NCBI GenBank assembly: GCA_963824095.1
Contig: CAWGNS010000008.1
Location: 2,666,001 to 2,730,000, forward strand
Reading direction: 5' to 3'
DNA length: 64,000 nt
Source: JBBDWJ01 sp963824095
Lineage (GTDB): Bacteria > Acidobacteriota > Terriglobia > Bryobacterales > UBA6623
The notes below the pieces were generated by a model. The model saw only the letters and a program-made list of their open reading frames with translations, was not told the DNA's origin and ran no database searches. Made by a program: the position numbers and the translations under genes. Each line of letters starts with the position of its first letter. Within the stretch, counting starts at the first letter, position 1. This document shows positions 53,606-61,927 of this stretch, one piece after another.

Positions 53606-54151
53606 GTGACTGCATTCGGTACCGCGAACTCCGCCGCCTGGGAGACAGAAGAACTCTTCGCAGAGTGCCGCGACAGTTTGGTCCGTTACCTCCGCTATCA
53701 TCTGGACGATCTGTCGGAGGCCGAAGACATCGCCCAAGAGACTTTCATCCGATTTTTCCGAGCCCGGACACAGAACGAATCGATTCTGCAACCACGGGCC
53801 TGGATCTTCCGCGTTGCTCACAATCTGCTCGTTGATCAAGGGAGAAAGAAGAAACCCGAACTTCTCGATGACGATGGTTGGCTCAGAATCGAGAATCGTG
53901 TTTTGGCGAGACCTGTCGCCGATGTCCATGTTCAACTTTCGCAACTGCCGTGGAAGCGGCTCAGCCCGATGGAGTTGGGTTGCTTGCGGTTGCGTGCCGA
54001 GGGCCTGAAGTTTCGCGAAATCGGCGAAGTTCTTGGGTTATCGGTTTCCACGGTAGTCAGCTATATCGCAAGAGCAGTCAAGAAGCTGCGAGCAACGGAG
54101 AACGAGGGTCGTGAGACACCTCACCACAGAAGAACTACTGCTGCATTGTGA
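53606..54151 (+). CDS. ECF-type RNA polymerase sigma factor
   Basis: 181 residues from GTG 53606 (GAGG 8 bases upstream). Region 2 is AECRDSLVRYLRYHLDDLSEAEDIAQETFIRFFRA, with the DIAQETF -10-recognition helix. Region 4 contains LSPMELGCLRLRAEGLKFREIGEVLGLSVSTVVSYI, a helix-turn-helix for the -35. It lacks extra C-terminal domains. The anti-sigma gene overlaps its 3' end by 41 bp, and the receptor gene follows. It probably directs transcription of genes for uptake or envelope functions, perhaps its own operon. Confidence 0.95.
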   Translation: MTAFGTANSAAWETEELFAECRDSLVRYLRYHLDDLSEAEDIAQETFIRFFRARTQNESILQPRAWIFRVAHNLLVDQGRKKKPELLDDDGWLRIENRVLARPVADVHVQLSQLPWKRLSPMELGCLRLRAEGLKFREIGEVLGLSVSTVVSYIARAVKKLRATENEGRETPHHRRTTAAL

Positions 54152-55760
54152 CGGCACGCTTGCCCCCGAGCTGGCGTCTCACCTCGATCAGTGCCCTGCT
54201 TGCCGGGACACTTGGCTTCAGGTGCAGGCCGTATTGTTCGAGGCCGAAGAGGTGCTTCGCGGTTCGGTCGCCGAGGAGCCTCAAGACCGGCGGATTGCCT
54301 CGCGTCTCAGCCTGGAACGCGCGCTCTACCCGCCCAAAACCAGCGCCGGGTTTCCGTTGCGCTGGTCGATGGTCTACGGCGTGGCTGCGGCACTCACCCT
54401 GACCGTGCTGGGCGGATATCTGAGCACGCGCCGCAACGTGGTGCAGCCGGCCGAACTCGCGGCGGTGTCGCCCCCACCTGAAATTTCGCGTGAGGCGGCG
54501 GTTCCCTCTGCGAGCCTGATGTCTCCGGCTCCGCCGGTTTCCGCGGCGTCCAGCGTCGCCATCGATCCTGGTGAGCGCGCCAACGATGCATCCAGCAACA
54601 CCCGGGTGACCCACATCGATGCTGCCGACACGGGGCGCTCTTCCGATTCCGTGGTGACAGAACCCTTGCAGACGCCGCCGGTTGTTGCCGACTTGCAAGA
54701 CAACACGGATTCCGTGCCCGGCCCGGCCGTCGCTCCGCTTGCGCGGTTCGAGCTTGCGGCTTCGGCAAATCCACGGACCGCGGCCAGGCAGGTTGCTTGG
54801 GCGGCTCCGCCCCGAGTTTCCGGTCTGCCTTCCCAGGTTCCGCCAGTGGCGTTGTCGCCGCCTCCGGCCGTGCCGACCTTCCGGACCGTTGTCCGCGAGA
54901 CCGCATCCACCGGTTCGACCTTGGCCAAGGTTTCCGATCCCGAGGCTTTTTCGAAAGTCATCGAGGGCTACTGGCTGCTGACTGAAGCGAAGGTGTGGGA
55001 AGAGGACTTGCAGCCGGTCTGGACCTCGCGCGGCCTCGTCATCGAAGGCACCGTGGAGGACGCGGCCGTCCGCCAGCACATCGAAGCGGCCCTGCTGCGG
55101 CAGACTTCTCAGCTGCCCGCTTTCCAGCTGAGCCTGCGCGATGACGTGCCGGCCCAGCAGGAATCCTCCAGCCGCCGGGCGCGCGTGGTTCGAGCCGTGT
55201 ATAGCGGCCCGGCCGGTGGGGCCGTGCGGCGTTCGCTGGTCGGCCACTTCTCCGACGCCGCGCGACAGTCTTTCGTCTCGCCGCAGCCGACCGCGCTCGA
55301 GGCCGAAGTGGTGCGCTACGTCAGCGAGGTCTACCGCAGCCAATCGGATCTGCTGGCGCACGCCTACGCGCTGCAGCGTTTTCTGGACCGTGTCGACGCC
55401 TCCCGCCTGGAGACCGCCGATGCACAGACGACGCGGCGTTTTCGCGACCTGGTCCGTTTCCACCTGCGCGCCATCGACGAAGGCGAAGCGGCGATCTACG
55501 ACCGGCTCTCCGAGGCTTTGCCCCGCAAGGTCTGGACTCACCGCGGCGATGGCGACGACTCGGGCGAGGCTGCCGGCTGGAGCGACGAAAGCCAGGGCCT
55601 GTTGCAGGATACGCTCGAGCTCGACTCCAATCTGACGGCGTTGTTCGGCTCCTCCTCTCTCACGTTGGACGCCAAGGACCCCGAGCTGTCCTGCGGCGAA
55701 CTGTTGCATCGCATCCGCACGCGTATTCAACGCATCAAAACCCGCACCCAGGCTTTGTAG
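54111..55760 (+). CDS. Membrane anti-sigma factor with large extracytoplasmic domain
   Basis: 549 residues from GTG 54111, overlapping the sigma gene by 41 bp. The first 45 residues carry the zinc anti-sigma motif HLDQCPACRDTW (HxxxCxxC). A single transmembrane helix follows at about 83-107 (RWSMVYGVAAALTLTVLGGYL). Next comes about 170 residues of Pro/Ala/Ser-rich low-complexity sequence, and then a globular domain with SDPEAFSKVIEGYWLLTEAK and VIEGTVEDAAVRQHIEAALL, which looks BON-like. Typical zinc anti-sigma proteins are far shorter, so the periplasmic part is unusual and may contact the TonB receptor. Confidence 0.88.
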   Translation: MRHLTTEELLLHCDGTLAPELASHLDQCPACRDTWLQVQAVLFEAEEVLRGSVAEEPQDRRIASRLSLERALYPPKTSAGFPLRWSMVYGVAAALTLTVLGGYLSTRRNVVQPAELAAVSPPPEISREAAVPSASLMSPAPPVSAASSVAIDPGERANDASSNTRVTHIDAADTGRSSDSVVTEPLQTPPVVADLQDNTDSVPGPAVAPLARFELAASANPRTAARQVAWAAPPRVSGLPSQVPPVALSPPPAVPTFRTVVRETASTGSTLAKVSDPEAFSKVIEGYWLLTEAKVWEEDLQPVWTSRGLVIEGTVEDAAVRQHIEAALLRQTSQLPAFQLSLRDDVPAQQESSSRRARVVRAVYSGPAGGAVRRSLVGHFSDAARQSFVSPQPTALEAEVVRYVSEVYRSQSDLLAHAYALQRFLDRVDASRLETADAQTTRRFRDLVRFHLRAIDEGEAAIYDRLSEALPRKVWTHRGDGDDSGEAAGWSDESQGLLQDTLELDSNLTALFGSSSLTLDAKDPELSCGELLHRIRTRIQRIKTRTQAL

Positions 55761-55762
55761 TC

Positions 55763-58700
55763 GTGCCCATGCGTCAAGCGTGGATCTGCCTGACGCTAGC
55801 TGCTCTGTTGCTGGCAGCAGTTAGCGGTTCCGCCCAGGATTTTTCGGTTGGCTCGATCCATGGCCGCGTCAACGATGCCAGCGGAGTTCCTCTGCGGGGC
55901 GTCGAGGTCGGCCTGATCGATCTCTCGACCGCCAAACCGATCACCGACCACACCGATATCGCCGGCGAGTTTTCGTTCGACGCTCTGCGCACCGGGCGCT
56001 ACTCGCTCTCGTTTGAACTGGACAACTACGCGGTGCAGCGGCTGGGCCCCTACGAGGTGCTGCCCGACAGCCCCGTCGAGGTCGTCGTGCAACTGGAGCG
56101 GCTCTCGCGCCCGCTGACGCGCCCCACCGCCGGTCTGGAGACCATTGCTCTCGAATACGGCATGGTGCGCGAGCAGATCGAGGCCGTGCCCGTTCTGGTG
56201 GGCACCGAGGGGCGCACCGCGCTCGATAAGCTGTTGCTGCTGGTGCCGGGCATGAGCCCGGTCGAGTCGCTCGAAGTCAACCCGATCTCGGGACGCGCCG
56301 CCTCGGTTTCCGCCAACGGGTCCCGCCGCTCGGCGATCAACTACCAGCTCGACGGCGGTTCGAACAACGCTCAGAACCGGTTGACGGGCTCGCAGGCCGC
56401 CACCTATGGGCCCACGCCCGAAGGGATCGAGACCTTTCGGGTCATCACCCACACCTATTCCGCGCGCGACGGGCGCAACGCCGGAGCGGTCGTGGCCCCC
56501 GTAACCCGCGGCGGCGGCAACAACTGGCACGGCCAGGCCCGCGGTTTCTGGCGGCCGCACCTGGGCAACCGCCTGGAGAGCTTCGACGACTCGTCCGATT
56601 CGGTCGAAGGGCTTGTCGGCGGCGGCCAGTTGGGCGGTCCCTTGACCAGCCGCCTGTTTCTCATGCTCGACGGCGAGACCTGGCGGGCCCAGCGGCGGCA
56701 CATGGCGCAATATCCGGTGCTCTCTTTCCCCGAACGCCTGGGCGACTTCTCGAGCGACCCGGCCACTGCGCCGCTCGATCCGCAAACCGGCCAACTGTTT
56801 GTCAACGGCCGCGTTCCGGAAAGCCGCTTCGACCCATTGATGCAGACCTATCTCGACACGTTTGTCCCCGAGCCCAACGTGTTCGGTGAAGCGCTGCACG
56901 AAACCGAGACCAAGTTCGAAAGCACCGGCCAGATGTTCCTCGGGCGGCTCGACTACCACCGGAACAAGTGGTCGATCAACGCCAGCCACGTCGCCTTTCG
57001 CAACGAGGTGCGCGATCCGCTCAGCGAATTCCTGACGCCGACGCCGCGCTCGGTCGACCGCCGCCGGCAGCTTTCCCATAACGCGCAGATCTCCGTCGCT
57101 TTCACCCCGACGCCGAGCATCACGCACGTCGTTCAGCTCTCGGGCCAGCGCCTCTCCATCGGCAACTGGAGCGGCAATCTGGACTACCACGACACCTCGG
57201 CCGATACGTTTGGATTCGAGTATGGGCCGATCAGCGGCGTCGACCCCGGCACAATTCCCGACGTCACGCTGTTTACCAACAAAGGCGTGCAGCGTTTTCG
57301 CATTGCGCCGTTCGTGTCCTCGGAATCGTCGATCGAGACCACCTACCAGATCCGCAACGATTTCGAATATCGCCACGCCGGGCATCGCTTCCGCGGCGGC
57401 GCCCTGTTCCGCCGGGGCATGTGGCCGTTCACCAACACCGAAAACTTCGCCGGCAGCTTCGACTTTACGGCCGACGCGTTTCAGGGAACGCGCAACAGCG
57501 TGGCCAACCTGCTGCTGGGCGTTCCCGGGCGCTACCGCTTGCAGAGCCCGCGCAGCCTCGATTTGCGCTGGAATGAGTTCGCCTACTACGGGGAGGCGGA
57601 TTTGCGCCTGGCGCGGGGGCTGCAGTTGACACTGGGAATGCGTTTTGAGTCGCAGCCGCCCGCTACCGACCGTTTCGATCGCATCGCGGCCTTCCGTGAA
57701 CACGTCACGACGCAGAAGTTTCCCAATACCCTGCCCAACCTGATCTTTCCCGGCGATTCGGACCCTCTCGGGGGCGTGCTGCCTCGCTCGACGGTGCGCA
57801 CCGATGGGCGCAACTGGGCACCGCGCGTGGGTCTCGCGTTTTCTCCCGCCTGGGACAACCGGCTGTCGCGCTGGATTCTGGGCGAATCGGGCCGCTCGGT
57901 ATTTCGGGCGTCTTACGGCGTGTTCTACGACTTCGGAACGTTTGCCGGTTCGAGCGCCACGGCGCTGTTCAGCGCCACCTATCCGCCCTGGAGCACCGAC
58001 AACCGCTTCGAGTTTAGCCGCCTCGGCACCAAGGGCAGCTTCCAGGCGCCGCTATCGACCGTGCCCAAGCTCGAGCCGGGCCAGATCATTTCCAATCAGG
58101 TTTCCTATCCCATCCTGGTGTTCGACCCGAACTTCGATAACGCCCGGGCGCACCATTGGACGATCGGCTTTCAACGGCTGTTGCCGGGCCGGGTTTTCGC
58201 CAGCGCCGTCTATGTCGGCACACGGACCTTGTTGCTGCAGCGCCAGCGCGAGTTGAACGTGTTCGAGCGCAACCCGGTGCTAAGTTTCACTTTCATCGAC
58301 AACATGCGCCGCTTTTCGCAATACCAGAACATCCGCTCGTTCGAGAGTTCCGGTAGCGGGCGCTACCAGGGCGTGCAATTGCGCGCCAACCGCTATCTTG
58401 CGCGCGGCCTCGCTTTCGATTTCAGCTACACCTGGTCGCAGTCGCGCGACAATGGCAGCAACGATTTCGGCGACGAGCTGATCACCGAACCCTGGGGAGC
58501 TTCCAGCTTCGACCGCCCGCACACCTTTACCGCTTCCTGGTTCTACCAGTCGCGTCTGCCGCGCAGTTGGAACAGCAAGCTCGCTTTTCTCGACAACTGG
58601 CAGATCGGTGGTTTGTGGCGCTGGCGCTCAGGTTTGCCGCTCGATATCCAGCAGACCAAGGACCCCACCTACAGCTTTCAACGCATCGGCCGGCCCGATC

Positions 58701-59083
58701 TGGTCGGCGAATTCCGCCGGCTCGATCCGAGCCAGATCCGCACCTTCACGCTGCAGGACGGCCGCACCATCACGGGTCGCTTTGCGTTCGATCCAACCGT
58801 ATTCAAGGAGGTCGTGCCCACCAGTTTCAACGAACTGCGCCTCGGCACCGCGACCCGCAACGAATTCCGCATGCAGCCGTACCAGCAGTGGGATCTGCGG
58901 CTCACCCGTCAGGTTCCCGCCAGTGAAATCCTGTCGGCCGACTTCAGCGTCGACTTTCTCAACGTGTTCAACAACCGAAACTGGGACTTTCCCTTCACCA
59001 ATATCGACAGCCCCTACTTCGGGATTGTCCGCACCGAAGGCCTGCCGCGCACCTTCCAGGTCTCCCTGCGCCTGATCTTCTAG
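55763..59083 (+). CDS. Large TonB-dependent receptor with carboxypeptidase-regulatory domain
   Basis: 1106 residues (GTG 55763; ATG 55769 also possible). Signal peptide (LTLAALLLAAVSGSAQ), then a carboxypeptidase-regulatory-like beta-sandwich (GSIHGRVNDASGVPLRGVEVG, FDALRTGRYSLSF) at about 28-115. A plug domain follows (LVPGMSPVESLEVNPISGR, SANGSRRSAINYQLDGG), then a long 22-strand-type barrel ending RTFQVSLRLIF, whose C-terminal Phe is the outer-membrane insertion signal. This Oar-like layout is abundant in Acidobacteria and is thought to take up oligosaccharides or peptides. It follows the anti-sigma gene by 2 bp and is likely the signal-sensing partner. Confidence 0.95.
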   Translation: MPMRQAWICLTLAALLLAAVSGSAQDFSVGSIHGRVNDASGVPLRGVEVGLIDLSTAKPITDHTDIAGEFSFDALRTGRYSLSFELDNYAVQRLGPYEVLPDSPVEVVVQLERLSRPLTRPTAGLETIALEYGMVREQIEAVPVLVGTEGRTALDKLLLLVPGMSPVESLEVNPISGRAASVSANGSRRSAINYQLDGGSNNAQNRLTGSQAATYGPTPEGIETFRVITHTYSARDGRNAGAVVAPVTRGGGNNWHGQARGFWRPHLGNRLESFDDSSDSVEGLVGGGQLGGPLTSRLFLMLDGETWRAQRRHMAQYPVLSFPERLGDFSSDPATAPLDPQTGQLFVNGRVPESRFDPLMQTYLDTFVPEPNVFGEALHETETKFESTGQMFLGRLDYHRNKWSINASHVAFRNEVRDPLSEFLTPTPRSVDRRRQLSHNAQISVAFTPTPSITHVVQLSGQRLSIGNWSGNLDYHDTSADTFGFEYGPISGVDPGTIPDVTLFTNKGVQRFRIAPFVSSESSIETTYQIRNDFEYRHAGHRFRGGALFRRGMWPFTNTENFAGSFDFTADAFQGTRNSVANLLLGVPGRYRLQSPRSLDLRWNEFAYYGEADLRLARGLQLTLGMRFESQPPATDRFDRIAAFREHVTTQKFPNTLPNLIFPGDSDPLGGVLPRSTVRTDGRNWAPRVGLAFSPAWDNRLSRWILGESGRSVFRASYGVFYDFGTFAGSSATALFSATYPPWSTDNRFEFSRLGTKGSFQAPLSTVPKLEPGQIISNQVSYPILVFDPNFDNARAHHWTIGFQRLLPGRVFASAVYVGTRTLLLQRQRELNVFERNPVLSFTFIDNMRRFSQYQNIRSFESSGSGRYQGVQLRANRYLARGLAFDFSYTWSQSRDNGSNDFGDELITEPWGASSFDRPHTFTASWFYQSRLPRSWNSKLAFLDNWQIGGLWRWRSGLPLDIQQTKDPTYSFQRIGRPDLVGEFRRLDPSQIRTFTLQDGRTITGRFAFDPTVFKEVVPTSFNELRLGTATRNEFRMQPYQQWDLRLTRQVPASEILSADFSVDFLNVFNNRNWDFPFTNIDSPYFGIVRTEGLPRTFQVSLRLIF

Positions 59084-59106
59084 AGACCGACAGACGTTCG
59101 CGGAGC

Positions 59107-59132
59107 GTGGGACAGACGATCCTGCCTGTCCC
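59107..59132 (+). terminator. Hairpin downstream of the TonB receptor (family E)
   Basis: GGGACAG and CTGTCCC form a 7-bp stem around ACGATCCTGC; the downstream tail is not T-rich. It stands 24 bp after the receptor stop and may end the sigma operon. It resembles the hairpin at 34558. Confidence 0.4.
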
Positions 59133-59153
59133 GAGTAGCTGTCTGTCCAGAAG

Positions 59154-59323
59154 TAGAGACAGGCGCTCTCGCCTGTCGCCGCCGTCAGGCGGCCCTTGCC
59201 TGCTTCCCAATCCAGGGCCGCCGCTGGTACCTGGGCTGCGGCCCACGCTTGTGTGGCGAGTCCAAACGCGGGAACAGGAGGGCCTCCGCTTCGCTTCGGC
59301 CGACAGGCGAGAGCGCCTGTCTC
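59154..59323. repeat. Long inverted-end repeat element, family B, copy 2
   Basis: The terminal 23 bp are perfect inverted repeats (left end GAGACAGGCGCTCTCGCC, right end GGCGAGAGCGCCTGTCTC). Inner landmarks GCCGCC-GTCA-GGCGGC and GGCCTCCGCTTCGCTTCGG match copy 1 at 20387-20582, and blocks such as CAGG..GGCCTCCG align through a diverged centre. It has no coding capacity. Confidence 0.8.
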
Positions 59324-59451
59324 CACCTGGAGAAGGCCAAATTCCGTGGGGCAGACAACTTTGTCGGTACTGGACCCTGGTCCCATCGATCCGCAGCGCC
59401 CTGGCCAATCTGGCCAAAAAGCTCAGGCAGGATTGCCTGTGCTGCGGGCGG

Positions 59452-59679
59452 TCAAAGCCGGACCGGTTCGTCCGATTCCTCGATTTGGTGAACGGGGGAG
59501 CTACTGGCAGGCTCATCCACAGCGGCACCCGGGACAAGGACCCTCTGCTTCACCAGAGTGCGTCCGACGCCGGTCCAATAACCCAGCCAGAAAAATCCGC
59601 TGAAAAGCAGGGCGAGCACCGCAACCGCCAGCGCGATGCTCCGCAAGCCGTGGAGATGGAAATCACCGACGCGGGACAA
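59452..59679 (-). CDS. Small single-pass membrane protein
   Basis: 75 residues from TTG 59679, with GAGG 8 bases upstream; the longer frame to 60018 is not protein-like. One transmembrane helix (SIALAVAVLALLFSGFFWLGYW) follows a short polar N-terminus (SRVGDFHLHGLR), and the tail is acidic (EESDEPVRL). The N-terminal plan resembles that of the SPOR-like protein at 17221-17835, but there is no SPOR domain. The function is unknown. Confidence 0.45.
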   Translation of the reverse strand: MSRVGDFHLHGLRSIALAVAVLALLFSGFFWLGYWTGVGRTLVKQRVLVPGAAVDEPASSSPVHQIEESDEPVRL

Positions 59680-59745
59680 TACACCAACCTCGAGCAAGGC
59701 ACCTCTAAACCTTATCGGCCGCGGGTTCCCACTTGTGTATAGGAA

Positions 59746-59771
59746 GTGGGGCGGGCCTCCGGCCTGCCCAA
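59746..59771. repeat. Short palindromic repeat, family D, copy 4
   Basis: GTGGGGCGGGCCTCCGGCC followed by TGCCCAAAC gives a GGGC.GG-CTCCGG-CC.GCCC-type hairpin like the other family D copies. It sits upstream of the tRNA gene in a gap (59680-60013) that holds nothing else I can identify. Confidence 0.55.
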
Positions 59772-60013
59772 ACAAAAAGTGAAAAAAGCAAACGCCACGG
59801 GGCCCCCAATGACGACTCCAAAACCCGATCCACGTGGCGGCAGAACCCCGCCGCTGCCCTGGCGGGAGACGACGCCAATCCGACGGCCGATGCCCCGAGT
59901 ACCGGCCGGAGGACCCACGCTGCCCCGGTCGGTTCTCCGCCATCCGGCCCAAGCCAGCCCCCGCGACAGGCCCGCTCATACGCGTGCTAAAATCGAAAAA
60001 CAAACCCCTTTTC

Positions 60014-60089
60014 GCCACGGTAGCTCAGTTGGTAGAGCAGCGGTTTCGTAAACCGCAGGTCGTCGGTTCGAGTCCGACCCGTGGCTCCA
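60014..60089 (+). tRNA. tRNA-Thr (anticodon CGT)
   Basis: A complete cloverleaf. The 7-bp acceptor stem GCCACGG/CCGTGGC pairs 60014-60020 with 60079-60085, the D arm is GCTC...GAGC, the anticodon stem GCGGT/ACCGC holds loop TTCGTAA with anticodon CGT at 60047-60049, and the T arm contains GGTTCGAGTCC. Discriminator T is followed by encoded CCA at 60087-60089. It reads ACG codons. No integrase or attachment-site duplication is seen nearby. Confidence 0.97.
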
Positions 60090-60143
60090 TACTTCGGCCC
60101 TGAACGGGGCCCCCATCCTTCCGATCCGTAATACTCCCGCCGC

Positions 60144-60950
60144 TCAGGAAGACCAGGCCAGCCGGAATTCCGGGTAGAGCGTCAGCCCGCCGCAGGCAAA
60201 CAACGTCTGGCCGGTAATGTAGGAAGCTTCGTCGGAAGCCAGGAACGCGAAAACCGCGGCCATCTCGTCGGGCCTGCCGGCGCGGCCCATCGGGATATGG
60301 CTTTCGACTTCGTCGCGCTTCTCCGGATCGTCGATCCAGGCTTTGTTGATCGGCGTGACGATTGCACCCGGCCCCACCGCGTTGACGCGAATGCCGCGGC
60401 CGGCGTATTCGAGCGCCAGCGTCTTGGTCAGGTTCCGCATGCCGCCCTTGGAGATCGAATAGCTCAGATAGAGCGGCTTGGGGATGATCTCGTGGACGCT
60501 CGAGTCATTGACGATCACGCCGCCGCCGTCGCGCGCGAGAAAATGCTGGATGGCTTCGCGCGAGCACAGGTAGGCGCCCTTGAGGTTCACTCCCAGGATC
60601 TTCTCGAAGTCCTCGACCGTGCTTTCGTCGCTGGCGGCCTCGCTTTGAATGCCGGCGTTGTTGATCAACACGTCGAGGCGTCCGAACGCGGCCAGCACTT
60701 GTTCGAACATCCCTTTCACGGATTCTTCCCGAGCCACGTCGGCTTGCACGATCATGTGCTTGGCGGAGCCGTGGCCCGCCGCTCGCTGCGCGTCTTCGAC
60801 CAGGGCCGCGGTCTGTTGGGCCTCGTCCGCGCTGCGGGAGTAATTGATCGCGACGTTTGCGCCTTCCTGGCCGAAACGTACGGCCACCGCCCGGCCGATG
60901 CCGGTGGAGGCGCCGGTGACAAGAACGCTTTTACCTACAAATCGGTCCAT
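60144..60950 (-). CDS. Glucose 1-dehydrogenase-like short-chain dehydrogenase
   Basis: 268 residues. Cofactor motif TGASTGIGRAVA, NNAG in LINNAGIQSEA, catalytic Ser in NDSSVHEIIPKP, and YSISK (Tyr and Lys) follow the classical SDR plan. SSVHE.IP.P, ALEYAGRGIRVNAVGPGAI.TPIN and IPMGRAGRPDEMA closely track Bacillus-type glucose 1-dehydrogenases, which oxidise glucose to gluconolactone with NAD(P). Other sugar SDRs are possible. It is convergent with the tRNA gene. Confidence 0.9.
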   Translation of the reverse strand: MDRFVGKSVLVTGASTGIGRAVAVRFGQEGANVAINYSRSADEAQQTAALVEDAQRAAGHGSAKHMIVQADVAREESVKGMFEQVLAAFGRLDVLINNAGIQSEAASDESTVEDFEKILGVNLKGAYLCSREAIQHFLARDGGGVIVNDSSVHEIIPKPLYLSYSISKGGMRNLTKTLALEYAGRGIRVNAVGPGAIVTPINKAWIDDPEKRDEVESHIPMGRAGRPDEMAAVFAFLASDEASYITGQTLFACGGLTLYPEFRLAWSS

Positions 60951-61132
60951 GTTGACTCCGTTCGCTCTTGGCGGATGCTCACATTCAGGGAATGGTTACA
61001 GGCCACCGCCGGCTGAAACTCGTGGCTTGGTTTGGCGGATTTTGCGAGGCCGGCACCCCGGAGAGAACAACAAGCGCCGGCGCCGGGATGGGGCCCCGGC
61101 CCCGGGACGCTCCTGGGCATCGCGGCCAGGGG

Positions 61133-61750
61133 TCAGGCTTCTTCGGCTACCTTGAGCCACTGCAGCGGCCGCTCGACGCCGCTGGGGAGCTTCGTGGCGC
61201 GATCGCCCTGGGCAAGACCCACCTGCTGCGACGTCAGATTCTGGACCTCGGTGAGGTCCACCGCGCGCAAGTCGACGCCCGACAGCACGGCGTCGCGAAG
61301 ATTGGCCAGGAACAGTCTCGCCTGGCTGAGGACCGCGCCCTGCAGGTTGGCCCACCCCAGGTCGACTTCGCGCAGATTCGCGCCGGCCAGCAAGGCGCGG
61401 CTCAGGCTCGCTCCAAACAGGTTGGCGGCGGCTAAGTCGGCGCCGGTCAGGTCGGTTTCGGTCAGGTTCGAGCCCCCGAGGTTGGCCCAGATCAGGTTTG
61501 CGCCGCGGCACTGCGCCTTGCGCAGGTCCGCCTGGTGCAGATTGGCGCCGCCCAGGTTGGTCCAGGTCAGGTTCGCCTCGCGCAATTTGGCGGCGCTGAA
61601 GTTGACGTAAGCCAGCGAGGCCCCCTGCAGGTCCATCCTACTCAGGTCCGCTTCGCTCAGGTCGGGACGCTCCTGCGGGTTCTGCGAACGCCAGCGGTTC
61701 CAGGTGGCTACGCCCTGCCGCAGGATGTCGACGTGCTGTTGGTTCGCCAT
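61133..61750 (-). CDS. Pentapeptide repeat protein, long paralogue
   Basis: 205 residues. The N-cap MANQQHVDILRQGVATWNRW is followed by about 28 pentapeptides (ADLSR, MDLQG, ASLAY, ANLTW, ANLGG, and so on), then the C-cap VQNLTSQQVGLAQGD and TKLPSGVERPLQWL. The caps are clearly related to those of the 130-residue protein at 43781-44173, while the repeat number differs, so the pair arose by duplication and repeat gain or loss. The pattern favours L at the centre and A at i-2, giving a regular square helix. Binding partners are unknown. Confidence 0.92.
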   Translation of the reverse strand: MANQQHVDILRQGVATWNRWRSQNPQERPDLSEADLSRMDLQGASLAYVNFSAAKLREANLTWTNLGGANLHQADLRKAQCRGANLIWANLGGSNLTETDLTGADLAAANLFGASLSRALLAGANLREVDLGWANLQGAVLSQARLFLANLRDAVLSGVDLRAVDLTEVQNLTSQQVGLAQGDRATKLPSGVERPLQWLKVAEEA

Positions 61751-61927
61751 GCCAGGGGCTTCCGCCCAAACCGTCGCGCCGAACTACGATTATAGAGCGC
61801 CGCCGAGCCTCGTCACCTCAGGCACTGTCCTGAGCTTCTCGTCGGCATTTTCCCCAGCAAGCGACAGCCGGCCTCCGCACTGCGCCGCGACGCCGCCAGA
61901 TGTCGCGTGAGAGTCGGCGCGGGGTGC

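Larger units (their letters stand above)
59084..59451. other. Intergenic region filled by repeats after the receptor gene
   Basis: It contains a family E hairpin (59107-59132), a family B element (59154-59323) and a further family E-like word at about 59345-59370. No coding sequence is convincing. Confidence 0.6.

Noticed and set aside
55796..57703. 635-residue minus-strand frame
   Set aside because: It is antisense to the TonB receptor and has no recognisable domain.
60014..60089. tRNA-Thr as an integration site
   Set aside because: No integrase gene, no duplicated tRNA 3' end and no change in base composition next to it.
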